A stretch of 54,613 bases of DNA from Myxococcales bacterium (lineage in GTDB: Bacteria; Myxococcota_A; Polyangia; Polyangiales; Houyiibacteriaceae): contig JAGQJE010000372.1 in the NCBI GenBank assembly GCA_020430775.1, positions 1-54,613 on the forward strand, given 5' to 3'. Each line of letters begins with the position of its first letter. Position 1 is the first letter of the stretch. This document shows, one piece after another, positions 1-8,035 of the stretch. The position numbers and the translations under genes were made by a program. The notes under the pieces are model-generated. The model had not been told where the DNA came from and ran no database searches. It was given only the letters and a program-made list of their open reading frames with translations.

Positions 1-179
1 CCACCGGCGCCTCGCCCCGGCGCACGCGCGGGCCGCGGCGTCTGCGGCGGGCGGTCGGGGCGTGTCGCGGTAGTGGTGCTCGGTCGTGCCATCGGCGTCG
101 GGGGCAGCGTGAGACGGTAGTCGGGGTCTGAACCATTGCAACCGCCCCGGTTCATCCCGGCGGTCGGTCACTCGGCGGC

Positions 180-908
180 TCACGCGGTCGGAGGCGGCGC
201 GAGCGCGCGACGGAGCGCCGCCTCGGCGTCGCGGACCGTAGCCATCAGGTAGCGCGCGATCAGCGTCTGCTTCGCATCTTCGGAGAGCGCGTGTGCGGCC
301 GCCTGGTCTGGGGGGAGATGAGCGAGCTCGTCGATGAGCCCGTAGAGGCTGACCGCCGCGGCGACCGAGATGTTGAGGCTCTCGACGAACCCGCGCATCG
401 GCACGCGGAAGGTGCCGTCCGCGAGCGCGCGAAGCTCCGGCGACACCCCGCGGCGCTCGTTCCCGAAGACGAGCGCGACCGGGGCGTACCGGGCCAGCTC
501 GCGCGGGGTGTGCTCGCCGTCCATGACTCCGGCGTAGACGCGATACCCGTCCCTGCGCAGCGAGCGGACGCACGCGGAGGCGGACGGGTGCAGGTGCACG
601 TCGAGCCAGCGGTGCGTGCCCTTCGAGACCCCCTTCGCCGCGAGGAAGCCGCCCGGCCCGGCGACCACGTCGACTCGTTGAGCGCCGACCGCGTCCGCCG
701 TGCGCAGGACGGCCGCGCCGTTGTGCGGATCGCTCAGCGACTCGAGCACGGGCACTACGGCGAGGCTCCGGGCGCCGGCGACGGCCTCGATGCGGCGGAG
801 CCGCGACGGCGTCACCAGGGGGCTCAGCGCAGCGATCACGCGCGCCGGCGCGTCCGGCAGCCCCGGCGGGCCCGTGATCTCATCGACATCCGGATCGTCG
901 CGACGCAT
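180..908 (-). CDS. trmH: TrmH/SpoU-family tRNA (guanosine-2'-O) methyltransferase
   Basis: A 242-residue SPOUT-class RNA 2'-O-methyltransferase, most likely modifying G18 in tRNA with S-adenosylmethionine in the cytoplasm. The three SpoU motifs are in order: the N-terminal DPHNGAAVLRTADA (substrate-side Asn and Arg), LVFGNERRGVS in the middle, and the C-terminal knot strand VPMRGFVESLNISVAAAV that binds the cofactor. The length fits short TrmH proteins without the N-terminal L30e-like domain of RlmB, so tRNA is favoured over 23S rRNA as substrate. It is the last gene of a minus-strand run behind sigma factor, anti-sigma factor and a small exported protein, with 15 bp separating it from the latter, so it may be co-transcribed. 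Family is clear; exact substrate is inferred. Confidence 0.88.
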   Translation of the reverse strand: MRRDDPDVDEITGPPGLPDAPARVIAALSPLVTPSRLRRIEAVAGARSLAVVPVLESLSDPHNGAAVLRTADAVGAQRVDVVAGPGGFLAAKGVSKGTHRWLDVHLHPSASACVRSLRRDGYRVYAGVMDGEHTPRELARYAPVALVFGNERRGVSPELRALADGTFRVPMRGFVESLNISVAAAVSLYGLIDELAHLPPDQAAAHALSEDAKQTLIARYLMATVRDAEAALRRALAPPPTA

Positions 909-923
909 CGGCGCTCGCCGCCC

Positions 924-1454
924 TCAGCGGGCCGGCTTCGGCGCCTCGCCGACGCGGACGCCGACGATGAGCGTGCCGTCCGCATAGCGCTGTCCCGCGA
1001 CGAAGAAGGGATCGCCCCGCGACGCGACCACCTGCAACAGCGGGAGGTAGTCTTTCTGGCCGGGGCGGTTGATCGAGACCTTCACGCGGTAGCGCGCGTC
1101 CGGCAGCACCTGCACGAGCCGCAGCCGGAGCTGGCGCCCGTTCGGCAGGTCGACGTCGACGTCCTCACCCTCGGTGAGGCGCACCTTCGGGTGGGCGAGG
1201 AGCTTCATCGAGCGCAGCGCGCTGAAGGGCGCGCGCTGCAGCGCCGGCAGATCGGCGAGGCGCGGGTCGATCGTGCCGGGAGCCTCGCTCGCGAGCACGA
1301 TGAGCACCTCGGCCGTCTCGTGAGCGGCGCTCGGGGGCGCGGCGGCCGCACGGGGTGCGCCGCAGGCGACCATCGAGGCGAGGGCCGCGAGCGCGAGGCG
1401 CGCGGCGGCGACCTTCGGGCGGGTCGGCTCGTCGCGGAGTCTGCCGGTGATCAT
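924..1454 (-). CDS. small exported protein downstream of anti-sigma factor
   Basis: About 176 residues, function not recognised. I chose the ATG whose first base is 1454 because it forms an ATGA overlap with the anti-sigma stop, implying translational coupling. An N-terminal hydrophobic segment (ALAALASMVACGAP, about residues 20-33) looks like a signal peptide with a possible lipobox cysteine, although the n-region is long. The rest is soluble, with mixed beta-type sequence (RLRLVQVLPDARYRVKVSINRP) and no motif I can name. Position as third gene after a sigma/anti-sigma pair suggests an envelope-stress or regulon-linked accessory factor. That role is inference only. Confidence 0.7.
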   Translation of the reverse strand: MITGRLRDEPTRPKVAAARLALAALASMVACGAPRAAAAPPSAAHETAEVLIVLASEAPGTIDPRLADLPALQRAPFSALRSMKLLAHPKVRLTEGEDVDVDLPNGRQLRLRLVQVLPDARYRVKVSINRPGQKDYLPLLQVVASRGDPFFVAGQRYADGTLIVGVRVGEAPKPAR

Positions 1455-2125
1455 CGTGGCCTCCCGGAGTCTTCGATCCACACGACCGCGAGCTGCTCGC
1501 CGCGGCTGCCCCGGACGGCGAACACGGTGCCGGTGCTGCTGCCGAAGTCGACGCGCTCGACCGTCGAGCCTTCGAGCGCGTGTGCGGCGGCGGGCGCGTC
1601 GGCCTCGGCGGCGGGCGCGTGCGCCTCGGCGGCTTGCGGCGTCGCGACCGGCGCCTGCTCGCGGAGCGCGGCGGTCTGGCTCGCCGTCGGCCCGGTCGGG
1701 GCGAGCGTCCGGGCGCTCGCGAACCAGATGAGGACGAACGCGGCCGCCGCGGCGAGCCCGGTGAGCGCGAGCCCCACCCGCCGCCTGCGCGCAGCCGGCG
1801 CGCGTGTTGCGGAACCTGCGCCGTCCCCTTCGATGACGCGCAGCCTCCGGTCGGTAGCGGGCGCGCCGCCCGCGTCGTCGGCGCGCGCGATGCCGGCACG
1901 CACCCGATCGAAGAGCGCGTCCGAGCCGCCCACCTCGTCGAGCGCCGCCGCGTAGCGCACACCGAGCTGCGCGACGATCCGCCGCGTCTGCTGAAGGCGC
2001 GCGAGGGCCTCCTGCGCCCCGGGCGTGCGCGCGACCTCCGCCTGCACCGCGGCGCGCTCCTCCGGCGCCAGCTCCTCGTCGAGGAGGCGGTGCAGCCGCT
2101 CGTCGTCCATCGCCCCGGTGGTCAT
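1451..2125 (-). CDS. membrane-anchored anti-sigma factor
   Basis: 224 residues. The N-terminus (residues 1-50, with LHRLLDEELAPEERAAVQ) is the helical zinc-less anti-sigma type that counts short helical segments; no HxxxCxxC zinc motif is present. A basic stretch (APAARRRRV) precedes one transmembrane helix, LALTGLAAAAAFVLIWFAS, at about residues 118-136. An Ala/Pro-rich external linker and a small C-terminal domain follow. Its ATG overlaps the sigma-factor stop by four bases (ATGA), the usual organisation for an ECF sigma factor and its cognate inhibitor. Expected role: hold the upstream-encoded sigma factor at the inner membrane until an envelope signal releases it. Confidence 0.82.
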   Translation of the reverse strand: MTTGAMDDERLHRLLDEELAPEERAAVQAEVARTPGAQEALARLQQTRRIVAQLGVRYAAALDEVGGSDALFDRVRAGIARADDAGGAPATDRRLRVIEGDGAGSATRAPAARRRRVGLALTGLAAAAAFVLIWFASARTLAPTGPTASQTAALREQAPVATPQAAEAHAPAAEADAPAAAHALEGSTVERVDFGSSTGTVFAVRGSRGEQLAVVWIEDSGRPR

Positions 2126-2838
2126 GAGTGCTCCTTCCTGGCGCCGCCGTCCGACGCTTGGCCGAGCGCCGCCGGCGTCGAGCCGTCGACGTAGGGCGCG
2201 AGCGCAGCCTGCATCTTCTTGCGCGCGTGGAAGAGCCGGCTCATCACGGTCCCCTTCGGGATCTCGAGCGTCTCAGCGATCTCCTCGTAGCTCATCCCGT
2301 CGATCTCGCGCAGCAGGATGACGGCGCGGTGGTGCTCGGGGAGGGTGTCGAGCGCACCTTCGATGGCCTGCAGGAGCTCTTTGCGGGCAGCGGTCTTCGC
2401 GGGGTCTCCGTCGAGGATCGTCGGCAGGAGCGCGCCGTCGCCCGCGACCTCGTCGGCCGGCCGCGCGATCGCGTCGTCGAACTCGAGGTTGCGCCGCTTC
2501 GAGGTACGGCGGACGTGGTCGATCGCGAGGTTCATGACGATTCGGTAGAGCCAGGTGTAGAAGCTCGAGCTCCCTTGAAACCGGTCCATGTGGGTGTGGA
2601 CCTTGACGAAGGCGTCTTGCACGACGTCGCGTGCGTCTTGCGGGTTCTTCACCACGCCCATCGCGACGGCGAAGGCGCGGCGGTGATACAGGTCGAAGAG
2701 TTCACGAAACGCGGCGTCGTCGCCGCGCCGGACGCGCGCCACCAAGGCATCGTCGCGCTCGCGATCTGCCGGCGACCGCGTCCGCCTTGCATCGTTGGAC
2801 GTCACAGGCCCGGCGCGATTCACTGCGCCCTCGCTCAC
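2122..2838 (-). CDS. ECF/RpoE-type RNA polymerase sigma factor
   Basis: Sigma-70 family group IV factor. Region 2 is seen in FRELFDLYHRRAFAVAMG and DARDVVQDAFVKVHTHM. Region 4 is the helix-turn-helix YEEIAETLEIPKGTVMSRLF near the C-terminus. An open frame extends upstream to 2976, but I chose the GTG whose first base is 2838: it has GAGGA at the right distance upstream, and a possible -10 element (TACATA, 2878-2883) would lie inside the longer frame. The adjusted length of about 238 residues suits the family. The first gene of a coupled sigma/anti-sigma operon, divergent from uvrD. Probably autoregulated, which is inferred. Confidence 0.9.
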   Translation of the reverse strand: MSEGAVNRAGPVTSNDARRTRSPADRERDDALVARVRRGDDAAFRELFDLYHRRAFAVAMGVVKNPQDARDVVQDAFVKVHTHMDRFQGSSSFYTWLYRIVMNLAIDHVRRTSKRRNLEFDDAIARPADEVAGDGALLPTILDGDPAKTAARKELLQAIEGALDTLPEHHRAVILLREIDGMSYEEIAETLEIPKGTVMSRLFHARKKMQAALAPYVDGSTPAALGQASDGGARKEHS

Positions 2839-2877
2839 TGGGTCCTCGGCGTCGCCCGGTGCCCGCGCCACGACCCC

Positions 2878-2883
2878 TATGTA
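2878..2883 (-). promoter_or_regulatory. candidate -10 element for sigma-factor operon
   Basis: TACATA on the minus strand, about 40 bases upstream of the chosen GTG start of the sigma gene, in an otherwise very GC-rich spacer. No convincing -35 is seen. It is used mainly as support for the shorter sigma-factor start. Confidence 0.25.
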
Positions 2884-2945
2884 CCACGGACACGCCCGGT
2901 GATTCGCGTTGGTGCACCCCCCGGCCGGCTGGTAGGTTCCTCGGC

Positions 2946-5240
2946 GTGTCGAGTGAGGTCGAGGGGCTGAACCCACCGCAGCGGCAGGCCGTGTTGCACC
3001 CCGGCGGGGCGCTGGTGGTGTTCGCAGGCGCCGGCAGCGGCAAGACGCGCGTCATCACCCACCGCATCGCCCACCTCATCGCGTCCGGGAGCGTGCCCCC
3101 TCACCGCATCCTCGCCGTCACCTTCACGAACAAGGCCGCCGTCGAGATGCGCGAGCGCCTCGAGCGGCTCGTCCCGGGCGCAGCCGGCGGCCGCGGCCGG
3201 GGCGGGCTCGCGGTGGGCACCTTCCACGCCACCTGCGCTCGCCTGCTGCGGGAGAACGCCGACCGCGCGGGCGTCGATCCCCGCTTCACGATCTACGACG
3301 CCGAAGACCAGCAGGCGATGATCCGTCGGGTGCTGCGGCAGCTCGGCCTCGACCCGAAGCGCTACCCGCCGAAGGCCATCGCTGGATACATCAACGCGTC
3401 CAAGCGCCACCTCCGCGGCCCTGGCGAGGGCGACGCGGCGCGCGGGTACATGGACGAGGCCTTCGAGCGCGTCTACGCGGCCTACGACGAGCGCATGTCC
3501 GCGGCACGGGCGCTCGACTTCGGCGACCTCATCTATCGGATGGTCCGCGCGCTCGAGCAGGACGACGACCTGCGCGCGGAGCTGGCCGGCCGGTACCTCC
3601 ACGTCCTGGTCGACGAGTTCCAGGACACCAACCACGCCCAGTTCCGGCTCGTCGACGCCCTCTCGGGTGTGCACGGCAACCTCTGCGTAGTCGGCGACGA
3701 CGACCAGAGCATCTACGGTTGGCGAGGCGCCGATCGCCGCAACATCCTCGACTTCCGCGGGTCGCACCCGGGCGCGACGGTCATCAAGCTCGAACAGAAC
3801 TACCGCTCGACGCGCCGCATCTTACGCGCGGCGCACGGCGTCATCGCGCGGGTGAGCGAGCGTGAGGCGAAGGAGCTCTGGACGGACAAAGACGACGGCG
3901 CGCCGGTCCGCGATCTGCTCTGTCTCGACGAGCGCGACGAAGCGGAGATGCTCGTGCAGGCCGTCCGCGAGCTCCTGCGCAGCGGCTGGGCGCTGTCCGA
4001 CATCGCCGTGCTGTACCGGGTGCACGCGCAGTCGCGCGTCATCGAGCAGCGCCTGCGCGTGGCCAACGTGCCGTACCGCATCGTCGGCGGGCTGCGCTTC
4101 TTCGACCGCGCCGAGGTCAAGGACGTCCTCGCGTACCTCCGAGTCGTCGCGAACCCGGGCGATGACGTCAGCCTGCTGCGCATCGTGAACGTCCCGACGC
4201 GCGGCATCGGCAAGGTGAGCCTCGACCGCATCATCGAGGCGGCCGCACGCGCGGGCACGGGGGTGTTCGCCCAGCTCGCGGCGGCGCAGACGAACCCCGG
4301 GCTCGGCAAGGCCGTGAAGAGGCGCATCGCGGGCTTCGTCGAGCTCATCGAGCGGCTGCGGGAGCACGCCGCCGGGGGCGCGACGATCTCAGAGCTCGGG
4401 CGCGAGGTCGTCGACCGGACCGGCTATCTGCGTGACCTCGACGAGGAGGACACGGCCGAGGCGGACGCGCGGGCGCAGAACGTCCGCGAGCTCATCGGCG
4501 CGATGGAGGAGCTCGACCGGGCGGACGATCCGATCGGCCTCGAGGGCTTCCTCGAGGCGGTGACGCTCGACGTCCGCGCCGCCGACGACGGCGCGCGCGA
4601 CCGGCTCACGCTCATGAGCGTGCACGCCGCGAAGGGGCTCGAGTTTCCGGTCGTCGTCGTCGTCGGTCTCGAGGACGGCCTCTTCCCGCTGCGGACGGGT
4701 GAGACGTCCTTCGACCCGGCGCCGAGCGACGAGGAGCGGCGCCTCGCCTACGTCGCCTTCACGCGCGCGAAGGAGCAGCTCGTCTTGAGTCACGCGCAAG
4801 CGCGAACGCTCTTCGGGCAGACGCGCGGTTGTTGGGCCTCGCCCTTTTTGCGCGAGATCCCCGATGGAGACGTCCAGCGGCTCGTCTCGCCGGCCGTCCG
4901 CGCCGCCTCGGCGGGCGGAGCGCCGTTCGGGTGGCGCCACCGAGTCGGGGGCTCACGGTCGGGGAGGGACGACGTCGGGGCCGAGTGGGACGAGGGCGCG
5001 CACCGCGACCGGCGCGGGCACGAGGGCGACGACGCCTACCTCGACACGAGCGAGGGGTGCGACGCGCCGCACGACGATGACCTCCCGGGCTTCCGGCAGG
5101 GGATGGCGGTGCACCACAAGAAGTTCGGCGTCGGGCGGGTGTTGCGCGTAGACGGCGGCGCCCCGGCGAAGGTCTCGGTCGACTTCGGCAGCGCCGGGAC
5201 GCGCACGATCTTTGCGGACTACCTCGAGCCGTCCGCCTGA
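2946..5240 (+). CDS. uvrD: UvrD/PcrA superfamily 1 DNA helicase
   Basis: ATP-dependent 3'-5' DNA helicase for nucleotide-excision/mismatch repair and replication-fork clearance. I start at the GTG at 2946 (764 residues). The open frame continues further upstream, but that extra part is Arg/Pro-rich shadow sequence overlapping the sigma operon. Motifs in order: Walker A AGAGSGKT (27-34), motif II DEFQDTNHAQ, motif III GDDDQSIYGWRGA, motif IV EQNYRST, motif V VHAAKGLEF and motif VI LAYVAFTRAKEQ. A charged low-complexity linker follows, then a C-terminal Tudor-like segment (GMAVHHKKFGVGRV) of the kind that binds RNA polymerase in PcrA/UvrD. Family length is normal. Whether uvrD or pcrA is the better name cannot be settled here. 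Confidence 0.95.
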   Translation: MSSEVEGLNPPQRQAVLHPGGALVVFAGAGSGKTRVITHRIAHLIASGSVPPHRILAVTFTNKAAVEMRERLERLVPGAAGGRGRGGLAVGTFHATCARLLRENADRAGVDPRFTIYDAEDQQAMIRRVLRQLGLDPKRYPPKAIAGYINASKRHLRGPGEGDAARGYMDEAFERVYAAYDERMSAARALDFGDLIYRMVRALEQDDDLRAELAGRYLHVLVDEFQDTNHAQFRLVDALSGVHGNLCVVGDDDQSIYGWRGADRRNILDFRGSHPGATVIKLEQNYRSTRRILRAAHGVIARVSEREAKELWTDKDDGAPVRDLLCLDERDEAEMLVQAVRELLRSGWALSDIAVLYRVHAQSRVIEQRLRVANVPYRIVGGLRFFDRAEVKDVLAYLRVVANPGDDVSLLRIVNVPTRGIGKVSLDRIIEAAARAGTGVFAQLAAAQTNPGLGKAVKRRIAGFVELIERLREHAAGGATISELGREVVDRTGYLRDLDEEDTAEADARAQNVRELIGAMEELDRADDPIGLEGFLEAVTLDVRAADDGARDRLTLMSVHAAKGLEFPVVVVVGLEDGLFPLRTGETSFDPAPSDEERRLAYVAFTRAKEQLVLSHAQARTLFGQTRGCWASPFLREIPDGDVQRLVSPAVRAASAGGAPFGWRHRVGGSRSGRDDVGAEWDEGAHRDRRGHEGDDAYLDTSEGCDAPHDDDLPGFRQGMAVHHKKFGVGRVLRVDGGAPAKVSVDFGSAGTRTIFADYLEPSA

Positions 5241-5241
5241 G

Positions 5242-5263
5242 CGCCGCGCGTCACTCCGCGGCG
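5242..5263. terminator. inverted repeat between convergent uvrD and fmdB-like genes
   Basis: Arms CGCCGCG (5242-5248) and CGCGGCG (5257-5263) with an 8-base loop. It covers the 10-base gap between the two stop codons and extends just into the zinc-ribbon gene. There is no T tract, so it is at best a weak or bidirectional terminator. Confidence 0.35.
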
Positions 5264-5553
5264 GCGGGTGTCTTCGTCGCGCTGTCGCTCTTCGACGGGG
5301 CGGTTGAGGAAGCCGGCGTCGAGTCGGTGCCCGTCGAGCTTGGCTTGGTCGCTGAGGCCTTGCGGTTCGACCGCCCGGAGTAGAGGTCCGACTCCCAGCC
5401 GCCGCCCTTCAGGATGAAGGTGGACGCGCCGATCATCCGGCGCGCTTTGCGTTTTCCGCACGAGGGGCAGGTCTTGATCGGATCTTCGGTGATCCGCTGC
5501 TCGCGCTCGAACTCCTCCTTACAGGCGTCGCATCGATACTGGTATGTGGGCAT
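5251..5553 (-). CDS. FmdB-family zinc-ribbon protein
   Basis: 100 residues. The N-terminal half is the FmdB/CxxC_CxxC_SSSS zinc ribbon: MPTYQYRCDACKEEFE opens it and a second knuckle, TCPSCGK, follows (four cysteines, residues 8, 11, 29 and 32). The family's conserved tail (STFILKGGGWESDLYS) comes next. The C-terminal 40 residues are a low-complexity Ser/Thr/Ala/Lys tail. The start ATG (first base 5553) has GGAGG six bases upstream. These are putative regulatory or metal-binding proteins of unknown precise role. It converges on uvrD and lies 137 bp downstream of pspA on the same strand, without an obvious terminator between them. Confidence 0.88.
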   Translation of the reverse strand: MPTYQYRCDACKEEFEREQRITEDPIKTCPSCGKRKARRMIGASTFILKGGGWESDLYSGRSNRKASATKPSSTGTDSTPASSTAPSKSDSATKTPAAAE

Positions 5554-5690
5554 GAGGCCTCCGTGAATCGCAGCCAAAATAGGGCCGAATCGCACGGAGT
5601 CAACCATCGCGCCAAAAACGGGTCGTGCTCCGTACGCCAAAGCGCGCCGGCCGACGCGGAGTCGGCGGCTGGGGCGTCGCCTTCGAGGTC

Positions 5691-6536
5691 TCAGCCCCCG
5701 GCCTCGCGGCGCTTCAGCTCCTCGAGTGCGGCGTCGAGCTCCGCGAGCTCGGCCTCCTCGAGCGCAGCCGCGTCTTCGTCCGTCGGCGCGGCCTCGGCGC
5801 TCACGGCTGCCGGCGCTTCGGCCGGTGCCACCCGCGCCGCGACCGCGCGCTTGGGCTCCGGCGGCAGCACGCCCATCTTCCGCTTGAGCGCCTCGAGCTC
5901 TGCCTCGGCGCCGGCGGTCGCCTCGAGCTCCGAGAACCGATGCGACAGCACGTCCCCGGTGTATCCCTCGGCGAGCTCGCCCCGCGCCTCGGCCTCGGCT
6001 TCCATCTGCTCGATCTGCGTCGCCATGCGGTCGAAGGTGTCGAACGCGCTCGTGTCCGACATCCCGCTCATCGTCTCTTGAATGGTGCGCATGGCCTCGG
6101 CGCGGCGCTTGCGCGCGATGAGGACGTTCTTCTTGCGCTTCGCCTCTTCGATCTTGTGGTTCAGGGCGCGCAGCGCGGTGCGGAGCTTGTCGGTGGCCGC
6201 GTGCTGACGCTGCCACTGTTCTTCGAGCGTCGCCGCGAGGGAGGCCTGCTCTCTCTGCCGGATGAGCGCCTCCTTGGCGAGCTCGTCGTCGCCGGCGCGG
6301 ACCGCCATCATCGCCTTGCGCTCCCAGTCGTTCGCCACCTCGGTGGCGCTCTGCGCCTGCTTCTGGAGGCGCTTCTCGTCGGCGATGGCCGCCGCGACCT
6401 GCTTCTTCGCCTCGATGAGCTGCTGGCCCATCTCGACGATGACCTGGTTGAGCATGCGCTCGGGGTCCTCGGACTTGCTGATGAGCTCGTTCAGGTTGCT
6501 CTTGAGGATCTGGGCGAGGCGGCTGAAAAAGCCCAT
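5691..6536 (-). CDS. pspA: PspA/IM30 (VIPP1) family protein
   Basis: 281-residue ESCRT-III-like membrane-remodelling protein that binds the cytoplasmic face of the inner membrane during envelope stress. The N-terminal amphipathic helix is MGFFSRLAQILKSNLNELI; family-typical sequence follows (DPERMLNQVIVEMGQQLIEAKKQ). Long alpha-helical coiled coil runs to about residue 220, then an Ala/Glu/Pro-rich linker and a short C-terminal helix, AELAELDAALEELKRRE, resembling the VIPP1 C-terminal extension. The upstream YbjN/CesT-like gene is on the same strand 48 bp away and probably co-transcribed. No pspF, pspB or pspC is visible in the window. Confidence 0.93.
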   Translation of the reverse strand: MGFFSRLAQILKSNLNELISKSEDPERMLNQVIVEMGQQLIEAKKQVAAAIADEKRLQKQAQSATEVANDWERKAMMAVRAGDDELAKEALIRQREQASLAATLEEQWQRQHAATDKLRTALRALNHKIEEAKRKKNVLIARKRRAEAMRTIQETMSGMSDTSAFDTFDRMATQIEQMEAEAEARGELAEGYTGDVLSHRFSELEATAGAEAELEALKRKMGVLPPEPKRAVAARVAPAEAPAAVSAEAAPTDEDAAALEEAELAELDAALEELKRREAGG

Positions 6537-6584
6537 GGTCGAGTCTCCCGCGGTGGGTGGTCGGTGCGCGCGCGCAGGCCTCGC

Positions 6585-6980
6585 TCAGGACGGCCGCTGC
6601 GCCGCTGTGAGCGCCTCGTAGTGCTTGCTCAGCGCGACGGAGAAGTCGTCGAGGGTGCCTTGGAACTCGTCGAAGTCGAGGTTCGCGACGCGCAACGTGC
6701 ACAGCAGGACGACGTCGTCGCCGGCGAGCCCGTACGCGCCGTGGACCATGTCGGTCGCGTTCAGGCGCAGCAGCCGCTCGAAGAGCTCACCCCGCTGCGT
6801 CGTCGCCTTCGAGACCTCTAGGACCTTCACCCGAAAGACGACCACCGGCCCTGCGAGGGTCACGGCGACGCCGGAGCCGAGCCCCTCGCCGTGGACGACC
6901 CAGAGGTCACGTCCGTCGACGGCGTCGTAGCTCAGGCCCGTTCGGAGCAGGTAAGCCTCGATGTCTTCTCGGGTGCGCAT
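6585..6980 (-). CDS. YbjN/CesT-like small protein next to PspA
   Basis: About 131 residues. The fold pattern (helix, three-stranded sheet, helix, terminal helix) and the sequence around LLRLNATDMVHGAYGLAGDDVVLLCTLRV resemble YbjN-domain and type III secretion chaperone (CesT/Tir) proteins, in which LxxLNxxxxxGxFxlxxdxvxlxxxl is typical. I used the ATG at 6980, preceded by GGGTGAT; a GTG three codons upstream (6989) is possible. It is the likely first gene of a two-gene unit with pspA, suggesting an accessory factor in membrane stress. The family match is by eye and its function is unknown. Confidence 0.7.
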   Translation of the reverse strand: MRTREDIEAYLLRTGLSYDAVDGRDLWVVHGEGLGSGVAVTLAGPVVVFRVKVLEVSKATTQRGELFERLLRLNATDMVHGAYGLAGDDVVLLCTLRVANLDFDEFQGTLDDFSVALSKHYEALTAAQRPS

Positions 6981-7031
6981 CGGGATCACCCTACCGTGAC
7001 GCCGCCACGTTTGTCACCGCGGCGTGCGCGG

Positions 7032-7958
7032 CTACTCCTCTTCCTCTTCCTCTTCCTCTTCGTCGTCCGAGTCCGCCGCGGGGTTTGCGAGCTTGCGGGT
7101 CCAGAGGATGGCGTCCTTGCGCTCCTCGCCGACGACGATCCCCTGCGCGAGCAGCCCCGTCCGGCGGTAGCCCGCAGCGGTGAACGCGGTGCCGAGCGGC
7201 ACGTCGTCGCTCGGGGCGAAGGCGAACGCGGACACGATGCCGCGGTTCATCAGCGACTCGCCGAGCTGCTCGAGGCCGGCGATGGTGGCCACCAGGGTGG
7301 CGTCGTCGGCAGGGGAGCGGAGCACCTCGATGAGGGAGTGGCCGAAGCAGTCCTGGTACTCCGTCGAGAGGTAGTTCGGCTCGCCGCGACGGGCGGGGGC
7401 GTCGAAATAGGCGCGCTCGGCGTCTCGCTCGAAGCGGTCGAAGGTCCCGACGGCGAGGCCCTCCGCCCACGCCGCGTCGCGCGCTGCCTCGGCCGTCGCC
7501 GCGTCGACGTCCCGCAGGATGGGGTCCTTCGCCACGCCGGCGAAGTCTTCTCGCGCCCGCTTCTTGGCGGCGTGGATCGTGCGCTCCGCGAGGCGGACGT
7601 CCGCGTCGCTGCACGCGATGGACGCGGTCTTGTCGCCGATGACGCAGCCGCAGAGGTGGCCGTCGCTGCGCTTGTAGAAGCCGGGGATCGTCCCCTCGCG
7701 CACGAAGCCGACCCGCGTCCAGGACGAGACCTCGTCCTTTTCGACCAGCGTCAGCACCTTGATGACGCCTTCCTGCTTCGCGACCGACTGGATGTAGAGC
7801 CGCTTCGCGGGGAGCGCCCCGGCGCGGAAGTCGATGACGCGGACGAGCTTCGTGCGCCGGTTCAGGACGAGGCAGAGGTAGGCGCTGTCGCTACGGAAGT
7901 ACAGCTCTTCGACGGTGGGCGGCGCGGACGAGAGCGCCCGGGTGGTCGCTTTGGCCAT
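7032..7958 (-). CDS. AblB-like putative acetyltransferase with poly-Glu tail
   Basis: 308 residues. The layout resembles beta-lysine N-acetyltransferase AblB: an N-terminal non-catalytic half ending in GFVREGTIPGFYK (AblB has G-y-x-x-E-x-x-I-P-x-F-F), and a C-terminal GNAT-like half with a long helix and AFTAAGYRRTGLLAQG...ILWTRKL (AblB: f-a-k-x-G-Y-x-x-G-G-x-L, then N-x-W-Y-K). No ablA (lysine 2,3-aminomutase) is adjacent, so the substrate is unknown. The C-terminus is a run of acidic residues (DSDDEEEE and more Glu) encoded by a ctcttc simple repeat at 7033-7063, a place where length variation is likely. The start ATG has GGAG ten bases upstream and a candidate promoter at 8007-8035. Family assignment is moderate. 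Confidence 0.6.
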   Translation of the reverse strand: MAKATTRALSSAPPTVEELYFRSDSAYLCLVLNRRTKLVRVIDFRAGALPAKRLYIQSVAKQEGVIKVLTLVEKDEVSSWTRVGFVREGTIPGFYKRSDGHLCGCVIGDKTASIACSDADVRLAERTIHAAKKRAREDFAGVAKDPILRDVDAATAEAARDAAWAEGLAVGTFDRFERDAERAYFDAPARRGEPNYLSTEYQDCFGHSLIEVLRSPADDATLVATIAGLEQLGESLMNRGIVSAFAFAPSDDVPLGTAFTAAGYRRTGLLAQGIVVGEERKDAILWTRKLANPAADSDDEEEEEEEEE

Positions 7959-8006
7959 GGGTAGGCAACTCCAAAAGCACGCGAGAATCCGCGCTAAACC
8001 GCGGTG

Positions 8007-8035
8007 ACGCTACGTCGCGTGCGGGCGGGTGTCAA
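8007..8035 (-). promoter_or_regulatory. candidate sigma-70 promoter for the AblB-like gene
   Basis: On the minus strand, TTGACA (8030-8035), a 17-base spacer, then TAGCGT (8007-8012). The predicted start site is near 8000, leaving about 40 bases of leader. The -35 element overlaps the stop region of the upstream DsbA-like gene. Confidence 0.45.

Noticed and set aside
1-155. Minus-strand frame open to the left edge, starting at ATG 155 or 92
   Set aside because: Only Pro/Arg/Thr-rich sequence is visible and no ribosome site; could be the start of a gene outside the window but cannot be supported.
5554-6702. Upstream extension of the FmdB-like frame, and long plus-strand frames opposite pspA
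   Set aside because: Arg/Gly/Ala-rich shadow translations of the pspA coding strand.
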